From Lentisphaeria bacterium (GTDB lineage: Bacteria > Verrucomicrobiota > Lentisphaeria > Victivallales > Victivallaceae): 46,065 bases of DNA. The number at the start of each line of letters is the position of its first letter. Position 1 is the stretch's first letter. The stretch lies in the NCBI GenBank assembly GCA_900768505.1, contig CAAGED010000046.1, positions 1 to 46,065 of the forward strand, read 5' to 3'. The position numbers were made by a program, and so were the translations under genes. This document shows positions 1 through 6,791 of the stretch, piece by piece. The notes under the pieces are model-generated. The model did not search any database. It was given only the letters and a program-made list of their open reading frames with translations, and was not told where the DNA came from.

Positions 1-264
1 GGCCTACCAATTGAATCAAAGCGGCTCAAAAAGGTTTGGAAAAGGAAGAGCGCGAGAAGGAAAGAACCTTTCCTCAAAAGGTTTTTCCTTCTCGCATCTG
101 GCTTTTGCATAAGCGACTACTTTATCTTGTCAGGGGCGTATTTGCCCGGATTGGTGATTGAACGGCGTTTGGCTGTGGAACAACAGCAGGCGACAATTGA
201 CAAATTGCTAAATCATAAGGAGCCGATTGTATATGGTGCTGCGTTGACCAGGAGCAAAGGGTGA
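1..264 (+). CDS. Possible 3' end of an unknown gene cut by the window edge
   Basis: The frame starting at base 1 is open for 87 codons and stops at the TGA at 262-264. It has no visible start codon, so any start lies outside the window. The first third is very basic, followed by a hydrophobic stretch around residues 29-51 and a polar tail with a short helix-like part (ERRLAVEQQQATIDKLL). The tail reads like real protein. The basic part is encoded by a perfect inverted repeat at 52-95, which is more typical of a non-coding element. It may be the end of a single-pass membrane protein, a relic, or chance. No family is recognised. Confidence 0.3.
   Translation, partial: GLPIESKRLKKVWKRKSARRKEPFLKRFFLLASGFCISDYFILSGAYLPGLVIERRLAVEQQQATIDKLLNHKEPIVYGAALTRSKG
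52..95. repeat. Nested inverted repeat (hairpin)
   Basis: Bases 52-63 (GCGAGAAGGAAA) are exactly complementary to 84-95 (TTTCCTTCTCGC). The 20-nt loop contains a second inverted pair, AACCTT with AAGGTT, so the whole can fold as one long interrupted hairpin. A similar string, CTCAAAAAGGTTT, occurs just upstream at 25-37 and again as CTCAAAAGGTTT inside the loop. No U run follows directly, so it is not a textbook terminator. It may be a dispersed intergenic repeat or a terminator variant. Confidence 0.6.
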
Positions 265-404
265 GGGCCGCTACGATTTGCCGGATAATTCGATTTCCGG
301 CTCCAATGAAAACTGCAGCCGTTTGACGGCGTGTCGTATAAAACCATATCATCGCAAATTTTGCTCAAATACTTGACGTAATCTCCTGCCGGTTAATAGA
401 TTTT

Positions 405-2054
405 TCATCGGAATAACTGTTTCAAATAATCGGTTAGAACGCTCAATTGTTCCGGCATTGTAAGCAGGCCAATCTTGTTAAGCGTGAAAATAAAAATAGC
501 TGCAATAATCACCGGTGAAAGCCATTTTACCGTGAGCGTCCACAGGTTTATCGGTGTTACTCCCCGGGATGAGAGCACTAAATATTTATCTTTCCCGGTT
601 ATACCGTAGCATAGCAGATTCCAGAGACTGCAGTCGGAATAATTGTCAATGCCATGGCGCAGTTCTTCCCCGGCCCGGCCGATTCCCCATACCCAACCGA
701 TAAATAAAACGGTAAATAATCCGCTTAATGGTACCATAAAATATGTTGTCATAAAATCCAGCAGATCAAACCAGTTGCCTGGAATGTAATCCTTGCCGAA
801 AATCCGGATTAAAAGTTTATGCAATTTGGGCAGATTTTCCCAATTTGTCACGCTCATTGCCGGGAGAATACCCAAACCGCCCACTACAAGGTAGGTCAGC
901 ACAACCGCTTTTTTGCGGGAAAATTTAGCTTGATCAATCAGGCAGCTGACAATGCACTCCAATAATGCAGCCGCACTGGTTACGGCCGCAACCAACATAA
1001 TCAGAAAGAAAACTCCGCTCCATAACCACCCAAGATTGCCGGGAATGGAGTTAAACGCCGCTGGTAGTACCTTAAAAATCAAACTTGGTCCGGCATCCGG
1101 CTGGAATCCCATGGCGAATACCGCCGGGAAGATGGCCAGACCGGCCAGCAGGGCAAACAGGGTATCAAAAAATACCACCATTAAGGCGGAATAATAGAGA
1201 TTTTCGTTTTTCTTCAGATAGCTTCCATAAGTTATGGTGATACCCATCCCCAGACTCAATGTGTAGAAAGAGTGACCCAACGCCTCCAGAAAAATCGCCG
1301 GAGTAAGTTTGCCGAAATCCGGCTTAAGGAAGAACGAGACGCCATCCATTGCCCCCGGAAGGGTCAAGCCGCGGATAATCAGAATCAGGAACAGTACCAC
1401 CATGGTCGGCATCAACAGTTTTGACCAGCGTTCGATGCCCTTGCGTATGCCAAGCCAAATCATGGCGGAGGCCACCAGGAGGAATAAGAAATGCCAAATC
1501 GTCACCCGCACCGGCTGGGTGATGAAATTACCGAAAATTTGATCGGCGGCTGTGACATCGGAAAAGTTCAGTTTGCCGGAGAACGCCTGACAGGCGTATT
1601 CAAAAATCCAACCGCCGATAACCGAATAATAGGATAAAATCAATGCCGAAATAATTACCGCTGTCGCTCCGACCGCGGCAAAACCGAAATATAGCAACAT
1701 CATGGCAGCCAGCAAGGCAAGAGCGCCCAGTGAACTTTTTCCGGCCAGCACCATACAAATTGCCGCGATCAGAAACAGAACGCTGGATTTTTCTGAAAAG
1801 CTCCGCTTTTTGTCCTCCAGCATGGCAAATGCTGCTACGGGATTTTTTCCGGTACGCCGCCCCAGCACCAGTTCGCCAATTAACAATGGAAGGCCGCACA
1901 TGGCAATGCATAATATATACATCAACACGAAGGCACCGCCGCCATTCATGCCGGTGACATATGGAAATTTCCAAACATTACCCAAGCCGATCGCCGCGCC
2001 GGAAATTGCTAAAACAAAACCGATGCGGCTTCCCCAATTTTCCCGTTCCGCCAT
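405..2054 (-). CDS. Sodium-dependent neurotransmitter/amino-acid symporter (NSS/SNF family)
   Basis: This predicted inner-membrane sodium-coupled symporter of the LeuT fold has 549 residues and about 12 hydrophobic segments. The family signature is near the N terminus: GLGNVWKFPY at residues 23-32, followed by a glycine-rich break (NGGGAF), which lines the substrate and sodium sites in this family. The core has the usual GITITYGSYL-type segment and the extended loop with LIFKVLP. The substrate cannot be read from sequence; amino acids are the usual cargo. AGGGGTG lies upstream of the ATG and a good sigma-70-type promoter is at 2110-2138. It appears to be transcribed alone, divergent from the DUF1275 gene. 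Confidence 0.93.
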   Translation of the reverse strand: MAERENWGSRIGFVLAISGAAIGLGNVWKFPYVTGMNGGGAFVLMYILCIAMCGLPLLIGELVLGRRTGKNPVAAFAMLEDKKRSFSEKSSVLFLIAAICMVLAGKSSLGALALLAAMMLLYFGFAAVGATAVIISALILSYYSVIGGWIFEYACQAFSGKLNFSDVTAADQIFGNFITQPVRVTIWHFLFLLVASAMIWLGIRKGIERWSKLLMPTMVVLFLILIIRGLTLPGAMDGVSFFLKPDFGKLTPAIFLEALGHSFYTLSLGMGITITYGSYLKKNENLYYSALMVVFFDTLFALLAGLAIFPAVFAMGFQPDAGPSLIFKVLPAAFNSIPGNLGWLWSGVFFLIMLVAAVTSAAALLECIVSCLIDQAKFSRKKAVVLTYLVVGGLGILPAMSVTNWENLPKLHKLLIRIFGKDYIPGNWFDLLDFMTTYFMVPLSGLFTVLFIGWVWGIGRAGEELRHGIDNYSDCSLWNLLCYGITGKDKYLVLSSRGVTPINLWTLTVKWLSPVIIAAIFIFTLNKIGLLTMPEQLSVLTDYLKQLFR

Positions 2055-2407
2055 TAATGAGCACCCCTATTGGTAAAAATTACAAAACAAGCGTTAAACA
2101 TTGGCTATTAATATAATCAAATGCTGGATGTTTTTCAACTCAACAGGCAGGAAAAAACAAAAATTGATTGCAATATTCAGATTTTCAATCAAGATTGACG
2201 AAATAAAAATTTTGATATTGATGGTACGGGGTTGATTTTGCTTAAAATGGTTGTAACTTAAGTTGTGTAAATTTTATGTCGGAGAATTATTACTCAAGTT
2301 GGGCAGGGTGGAAATTGACGCTGCTTACGTTTTTTGTATTTTTTTATTGACATCAGAATTTTATCTTCAAAAAAACAGGATAACTTCTTGGGGTGGGAGG
2401 ATTTTTT
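2055..2407. other. Divergent AT-rich intergenic region
   Basis: This non-coding gap separates the divergent symporter and DUF1275 genes. Besides the minus-strand promoter it holds a 10-bp palindrome AACTTAAGTT at 2255-2264 and a TTGACA at 2347-2352 that has no convincing -10 at the right distance. No gene or RNA was recognised. Confidence 0.5.
2110..2138 (-). promoter_or_regulatory. Predicted sigma-70 promoter of the NSS symporter gene
   Basis: On the minus strand TTGAAA (2138-2133) is followed by exactly 17 nt and TATATT (2115-2110). Each hexamer is five of six to consensus. Transcription would begin near 2103, giving a leader of about 50 nt before the ATG at 2054. Confidence 0.6.
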
Positions 2408-3073
2408 ATGGTGCTAGTCTCCTCCAGTAAAGCGGAACGTTTGACCGCCGGATGTTTATTGAGCTGCATTGGTGGATTTTTGGATATTTACACCTACTTG
2501 CAGCGCGGCGAGGTTTTTGCCAATGCGGTTACGGGTAATCTGGTGCTTTTGGGATTGGCGGTTGCCCGTTTACAATGGGGAAGCGCCTTGAAATATCTGA
2601 TTGCAATCGTTGCCTATGCCCTGGGAGTAGGTTTGGCGGAAATTATTAAAAATCGGGCGGTACCGATAAAAAAACTTTCCTGGCAGCAATTTATTTTGAT
2701 TGTGGAATGTTGCTGCTTGCTGCCAGTTCCCTTTATTCCCTGCGGTGATGGCGATTTTATTGTCACTTCGCTAATCGCTCTGGTGTGTGCACTGCAGGTT
2801 CAGACTTTCCGGAAGGTGAGGGGGTTGCCTTTTGCCTCCACCATGTGTACTGGTAATTTGCGCAGCGGCATGGAGTCTTTAGCCAATGGATTTCTCCACA
2901 AGGAGCGGGAAGAGTTCAATAAAGCATGGCACTACGGGGTGATTATTTTGTGCTTTATTTTGGGCGCGGTTGCCGGGGCGGTCTTATTGCAATGGAGTGG
3001 AAGGTATATTTTTTTAGTATTGCCGCTGGGACTGCTGGGCGTTTTACTGCTGATTTCCCCGTGTGGGGAATAA
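2408..3073 (+). CDS. YoaK/DUF1275 family membrane protein
   Basis: A predicted membrane protein of 221 residues with about six hydrophobic segments, matching the DUF1275 (YoaK) family. Family hallmarks are the N-terminal GGFLDIYTYL and FANAVTGNLV segments and the later FASTMCTGNLRSG, an internal repeat of the TGN motif. The family's function is not established. The ATG at 2408 is preferred because GGGAGG (2395-2400) sits 7 nt upstream; the in-frame GTG at 2393 would place the ribosome-binding site inside the gene. No operon partner is evident. It lies about 100 nt before the permuted SGNH gene. Confidence 0.88.
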   Translation: MVLVSSSKAERLTAGCLLSCIGGFLDIYTYLQRGEVFANAVTGNLVLLGLAVARLQWGSALKYLIAIVAYALGVGLAEIIKNRAVPIKKLSWQQFILIVECCCLLPVPFIPCGDGDFIVTSLIALVCALQVQTFRKVRGLPFASTMCTGNLRSGMESLANGFLHKEREEFNKAWHYGVIILCFILGAVAGAVLLQWSGRYIFLVLPLGLLGVLLLISPCGE

Positions 3074-3175
3074 TGGCATCGATGAATGATTTAAACTGGA
3101 TAATAATAATCGTTCATTGAAAAGTATAATCCGGCAAGGGAATAATTTCATAATGATTTATTTATGGAGATAAAG

Positions 3176-3835
3176 ATGGATTTTCTTAATTTAGGTATCT
3201 GCGGCGCTACTACGGAACAAATTTTTAACGATGAAATCAAGCCGCTGCAGGATTTTTCCCCCACCTTAACCATTATGATGGGGGGAACCAATGACACCTG
3301 CAATCCGGATTGCCTGCGGGAATTGGACGAAATAAGGGATTCCTACGGGAAAATTTTATCCTCCTTGCAAAAGTTCAGCAAAAATACCATTATAGGTACA
3401 ATTCCACCGGTAATTGTCAGCTCGTTTATGAAGCGGCACGTCGAGAGTGAATTTCGCGGCAAGGGGCCGATGGTACGGGTGTTGGAGGCCAACCTGATGA
3501 TTCGGCAGTTGGCGCAGAAATTCGATTTCGAAGAGGTGGACATTTTTGAGACGTTGAATAAGTACGATTTGAATTGCGAGGAGTCGCCGCTGCTGAATGG
3601 GTATAATTTTAAATTTGACGACGGCTGCCATCCCAATAAATTCGGATATAAACTAATGGCTGAAGCATTTATGCGGGCGATTACAGCGGGAAAATACGAT
3701 TTCAGCCGGGTTGGCTGCATTGGCGACAGCATCACCTTCGGGTATTATATGGAGGGCGCCGGCAAAGCGGAAGCGAAGGGGGAAAATTATCCGGGACAGC
3801 TTTATAATTTGTTGGCGGATTACAATAAACGTTAA
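3176..3835 (+). CDS. SGNH/GDSL hydrolase with circularly permuted block order
   Basis: A 219-residue protein with every SGNH esterase/lipase block, but in rotated order. It opens with block II (NLGICGATT, residues 5-13) and block III (GGTND, 36-40), continues to block V (DDGCHPN, with Asp149 and His152 as likely catalytic residues), and ends with block I (CIGDSITFGY, nucleophile Ser185) plus the helix GENYPGQLYNLL. In ordinary members block I is at the N terminus and leads into block II. Here the natural cut falls between that helix and the block II strand. No signal peptide is seen. The ATG at 3176 is favoured because GGAG (3166-3169) is 6 nt upstream; an ATG at 3164 lacks a good site. It could be a true permutation or the middle of a former tandem protein. 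The substrate is unknown, probably an acyl or acetyl ester. Confidence 0.85.
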   Translation: MDFLNLGICGATTEQIFNDEIKPLQDFSPTLTIMMGGTNDTCNPDCLRELDEIRDSYGKILSSLQKFSKNTIIGTIPPVIVSSFMKRHVESEFRGKGPMVRVLEANLMIRQLAQKFDFEEVDIFETLNKYDLNCEESPLLNGYNFKFDDGCHPNKFGYKLMAEAFMRAITAGKYDFSRVGCIGDSITFGYYMEGAGKAEAKGENYPGQLYNLLADYNKR

Positions 3836-3849
3836 GTTTTTAGGTAAAC

Positions 3850-3920
3850 AGTCGATTATGAAAAAGCATTTAATTTATTGATTTCCAATAAAAAAAGATG
3901 TAGGTTCATGATATATGATT
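3850..3920 (+). promoter_or_regulatory. Copy 1 of a shared intergenic element with extended -10
   Basis: This 71-nt segment aligns without gaps to 45950-46020, with about 54 of 71 bases identical (counted by eye). The first 16 bases (AGTCGATTATGAAAAA) are identical and the block TTCATGATATAT (3905-3916) is conserved. That block contains a TGnTATATn extended -10-like motif. No annotated plus-strand gene follows, so this copy may drive a small RNA or be a relic. Confidence 0.4.
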
Positions 3921-3923
3921 GTA

Positions 3924-4090
3924 AAATAGGGATTTTGAACGCAAAAAAAATGTTACGATGACAAGAAATTGCAATTCAAGTGTTGAAGGCGGTTCTGTAC
4001 GTTGCCATATTTTTTTGCATTGCAACTGAAGTTTTTCGACAGCCAAAAAGCACCGGCTGGATTAATAATCCAGCCGGTGCTTCAATATTT
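3924..4090 (+). ncRNA. Speculative small RNA between promoter-like element and terminator
   Basis: The interval begins just after the extended -10-like motif at 3909-3917 and ends at the strong hairpin at 4048-4082. It has no open frame with a ribosome-binding site. Only the arrangement supports a transcript; no known RNA family was recognised. The hairpin's U tract is better on the minus strand, which weakens the case. Confidence 0.15.
4048..4082 (-). terminator. Rho-independent terminator of the SGNH hydrolase gene
   Basis: A perfect 16-bp stem (4048-4063 with 4067-4082) closes a 3-nt loop. Reading on the minus strand it is followed by a short U run (GCTTTTTGG). It lies 25 nt beyond the stop of the minus-strand gene at 4107. 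On the plus strand the tail is CAATATTTTT, so weak bidirectional use is possible. Confidence 0.85.
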
Positions 4091-4106
4091 TTGTTCTGGA
4101 GTGAAT

Positions 4107-4751
4107 TTATTTCAAATTCAGCAGACTCTCAGCCACTTTTATCCACTCGTTGGAGAGCAGCTGATGACCGGCCGGCGCGGGGTGCACGCCATCGCAGAGC
4201 CAATAATTCGGTTCGGCTTTTTTGCAGGCTTCGTCCAAAACGCTTTGAAATTTGATTACTGGAATATTGAATTCCTTGCCCAGACGCGCCACCACTTCAC
4301 GCCGGGCGGCAATCTCCTCCTCCCACTCTGGAGTGGGAACGCCGTTTTCGCCGCATTGGAGAATAAATGGTTCAATCAAAATGAGTTTTACCTCTGGCAA
4401 ACTCTCCCGGGTCCAGCGGAGAAGTTCCCGGTATACTGTTTCGTAACGGGGAACTTCCACTCCGTTCTGGTAAAATTTCTCGTGCCAGGTGTCGTTTACG
4501 CCGATCAGAATACTGATTAAATCCGGACGCAGATTCAACGCATCGCATTTCCAGCGGGCGTAGAGGTCAACCACCCGGTTGCCGCTGATACCGCGATTAA
4601 AAAACTCAAACTTCTTCTCAGGATATTCTGCCAGCATTTTTGCGGTTGTCAGGAAAGCATATCCCAAACCTAAACCCTGGTTGGCATTTTCCTGCTGCTC
4701 GCGATTGCGGCAACAATCGGTTACTGAATCACCTTGAAATAAAATTCTCAT
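4107..4751 (-). CDS. SGNH/GDSL hydrolase (canonical order)
   Basis: A 214-residue SGNH hydrolase in normal order, resembling acetylxylan or rhamnogalacturonan acetylesterase-like members. Block I is FQGDSVTDCC with Ser9 as nucleophile, block II RGISGNRV, block III IGVNDTW, and block V DGVHPAPAGH with the Asp/His pair. There is no signal peptide, so it should act in the cytosol, removing an acyl group from an imported sugar or oligosaccharide. It lies downstream of uxaC on the same strand with a 69-nt gap, which fits a role in uronic-acid polysaccharide use. The ribosome-binding site is weak. A strong terminator follows. Confidence 0.9.
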   Translation of the reverse strand: MRILFQGDSVTDCCRNREQQENANQGLGLGYAFLTTAKMLAEYPEKKFEFFNRGISGNRVVDLYARWKCDALNLRPDLISILIGVNDTWHEKFYQNGVEVPRYETVYRELLRWTRESLPEVKLILIEPFILQCGENGVPTPEWEEEIAARREVVARLGKEFNIPVIKFQSVLDEACKKAEPNYWLCDGVHPAPAGHQLLSNEWIKVAESLLNLK

Positions 4752-4820
4752 TTTTGTTCAAACCACTTTTTGTTAAAAATTATTTTTGTTATTTATTGGA
4801 AACAACTCCAAATATTGTTT

Positions 4821-6191
4821 TTATTGCCCGATAAAAAATTTTTTAGGCCCATGGTAGGCAACATAAGATGCCAAATCAATTGCCGCCGCCTCCGGGGCCT
4901 GACCGTTTTCAACCATCTCTCCCAGTACATCGGCCAGTATCCGGCGGAACATTTCGAATCGCGAGCCGTAGGAGAGAATCTTGCGGGAGTCGGAAACCAT
5001 GCCGCCGAATTTACTCAACAAATCCACTGCTCCAATATACTCCAACTGCCGCTTCATGCCAATCGGTGAATCGCAAAGCCACCAAGCCGATCCCATTCGC
5101 ACCTGATTGCCGAATGCCCGGCAGACTGAGGCTAACATGGGCTGATGAGCCGGATCAAGCGAGTAGACGATAACCTTTAATTGATTGTCGAAATTATTCA
5201 GCAAATCCACCAGCCCCTCCCGGAGCTTCAGCATGCTGTCGCAAATATCGCCGCCGCAATCCGGCCCAAATTCGTCAAAGAGCGAATTACGCACATCCCG
5301 CACCGCCCCCAGATGAAGTTGGAAAACCCAATTTTTTTCGGAATCGAGTTGAGCTGCAGTATTAAGCACGCAGTTAGCGAAAGCATTGATTTCCAAGGCA
5401 GTAAGCGTTTCTCCCCGCAACCGTTTGGCCAAGGCATGATCGGCCTCACTTCGGGAGATTTCGCCGGTGGGCGGAGTTGTGATCCCGTGGTCACTGGCCA
5501 GTGCGCCGTTAGCGGCAAAATAATCGTGAGATTTGCGCATTGCCAGGGCAACGTCGGCAAAAGATTGGATATTCATATTGAAGCGCTCATTCAATTTTTG
5601 GATATAATCTGGGAATGAAGGTGCTTCAATTTTCATAATTTTATCCGGGCGCCAGGTCGGACGCAGCACTACTGAACCAAATGCCTTGTTTACTTGAGCA
5701 TGTTCATTGAGTAAATCGACCGGGTCGTCGGTGGAACACATCAGCTCCACATTCATGCGCCGCAGCAGGTTCAGCGGAAGAAATTCCTCTCTTTGCAGCA
5801 TGGCGTTGCACTGGTGCCAGATTTTCTCGCCGTTTTCCCGGTTCAGCAGCAAATCAAGGTCGAAAATCCGTCTTAAATCCAAATGCAGCCACTCGTAGAC
5901 CGGATTACCGATCAGTTGAGGAAAAATATCGCAGAGCGCCATGAATTTTTCCTGCGGTTTCCCGTTGCCTGTGATTAAAAATTCTTTTACCCCGGCTCCC
6001 CGCATGGCCTCCCAAACATAATGGTCGCTTTCGCCCATAACCTGCCAGAGGTTGCGGTATGGTTGGTTGTTGGCCAATTCAGGTACGTTGGCGTGGTTGT
6101 GCATGTCGACAATCGGCAGGTGTTGAATTGTTTTAAAAATTTTTATCCCGGTATGGTTGCGGATTAAATATTCTGACCCGAGAAATTTCAT
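4821..6191 (-). CDS. uxaC: Glucuronate isomerase (uronate isomerase)
   Basis: Uronate isomerase interconverts D-glucuronate and D-fructuronate (and D-galacturonate and D-tagaturonate) at the start of bacterial hexuronate catabolism. The 456-residue protein matches UxaC along its whole length: the metal-binding VDMHNHAN near the N terminus, the central CSTDDPVD, RPTWRPDK, the His/Asp segment QLHLGAVRD, and the C-terminal GSAWWLCD and GGMVSDSRKILSY. I chose the ATG at 6191 because GGAG lies 9 nt upstream; in-frame ATGs at 6206 and 6227 would add 5 or 12 residues. Downstream is the SGNH hydrolase, upstream a VOC protein 44 nt away, probably one transcript. No other hexuronate genes are in view. 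Confidence 0.95.
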   Translation of the reverse strand: MKFLGSEYLIRNHTGIKIFKTIQHLPIVDMHNHANVPELANNQPYRNLWQVMGESDHYVWEAMRGAGVKEFLITGNGKPQEKFMALCDIFPQLIGNPVYEWLHLDLRRIFDLDLLLNRENGEKIWHQCNAMLQREEFLPLNLLRRMNVELMCSTDDPVDLLNEHAQVNKAFGSVVLRPTWRPDKIMKIEAPSFPDYIQKLNERFNMNIQSFADVALAMRKSHDYFAANGALASDHGITTPPTGEISRSEADHALAKRLRGETLTALEINAFANCVLNTAAQLDSEKNWVFQLHLGAVRDVRNSLFDEFGPDCGGDICDSMLKLREGLVDLLNNFDNQLKVIVYSLDPAHQPMLASVCRAFGNQVRMGSAWWLCDSPIGMKRQLEYIGAVDLLSKFGGMVSDSRKILSYGSRFEMFRRILADVLGEMVENGQAPEAAAIDLASYVAYHGPKKFFIGQ

Positions 6192-6235
6192 GATAACTTT
6201 CTCCATGTTTGTTTTTTTGTGTATCAAACGTTGAA

Positions 6236-6598
6236 TTAGATATTTTCGTTACTGCCGTAAAAATGAATCAAATTGTTCTCCGGGTCGGAGCAGGAGTAAA
6301 ACAGCATCTGCGGGTTGGGGGTCTCGTATGGAACCGGATTGTATCCGTTTTCGATCAGCGAATTGCGAACCGCGTCCACATCGTCGCAGCCCAGAAGCAA
6401 ATTGACCGATGAGGATGAGTGTTCCAAATATTTAGCCTTGCAGCAGTCAAGAATCAGCAGTGCGTTGCCGCGCTTGAATACCACCCGGAAGGTGCTGTCA
6501 AGAATTGGTTCGCCCAGTTTCAGGACATCACGATAAAATGAACGGCAAATATCAATATTATTTACCTTGACAATAACTCCAAAACGATTATATTCCAT
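6236..6598 (-). CDS. VOC superfamily (glyoxalase/bleomycin-resistance-like) protein
   Basis: A 120-residue single-domain member of the vicinal oxygen chelate superfamily, with paired beta-alpha-beta modules: GVIVKVNNIDICRSFYRDVL at the start and a second half ending FYSCSDPENNLIHFYG, where the C-terminal Glu could be a metal ligand. Members include lyases, dioxygenases, isomerases and binding proteins, so no reaction can be assigned. It is the first gene of a likely minus-strand unit with uxaC and the SGNH hydrolase, with a possible promoter at 6653-6681. Confidence 0.8.
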   Translation of the reverse strand: MEYNRFGVIVKVNNIDICRSFYRDVLKLGEPILDSTFRVVFKRGNALLILDCCKAKYLEHSSSSVNLLLGCDDVDAVRNSLIENGYNPVPYETPNPQMLFYSCSDPENNLIHFYGSNENI

Positions 6599-6652
6599 AA
6601 GTGTTATTTTCCATAAAGTACAGCTTTAGGTATCTGGTTTCAATCATCATCA

Positions 6653-6681
6653 AAATTAACATTGTTTCCGGTGCTTGTCAA
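6653..6681 (-). promoter_or_regulatory. Possible promoter of the VOC-uxaC-SGNH unit
   Basis: On the minus strand a perfect TTGACA (6681-6676) is followed by 17 nt and TAATTT (6658-6653). The -35 is ideal but the -10 matches only about half the consensus, so the call is tentative. It is about 55 nt upstream of the ATG at 6598. Confidence 0.35.
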
Positions 6682-6752
6682 TCATTTTTTGTGGAAAAAA
6701 ACACAAATACTCACTTTTTTTGTTTTTACCGGGTGAAGTATTGGACTTTTTA

Positions 6753-6761
6753 TGATATATT
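6753..6761 (+). promoter_or_regulatory. Extended -10 promoter of purB
   Basis: TGATATATT has the TGn spacing before a TATATT -10 hexamer and no clear -35. The sequence TTTTTATGATATATTAGTG closely resembles TTTTTCATGATATATTATTG at 46002-46021. Transcription would start about 25 nt before the purB ATG at 6792. Confidence 0.5.
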
Positions 6762-6791
6762 AGTGAATAACACAACTTTGGAGATATTTTT

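Noticed and set aside
122..352. Minus-strand 76-residue frame at the left end
   Set aside because: No recognisable composition or ribosome-binding site; the plus-strand frame reads more like protein.
2341..2407. TTGACA at 2347-2352 as a promoter for the DUF1275 gene
   Set aside because: No acceptable -10 hexamer at 16-18 nt.
4002..4520. Plus-strand frames opposite the canonical SGNH hydrolase
   Set aside because: Antisense to a gene with clear catalytic motifs; no start signals.
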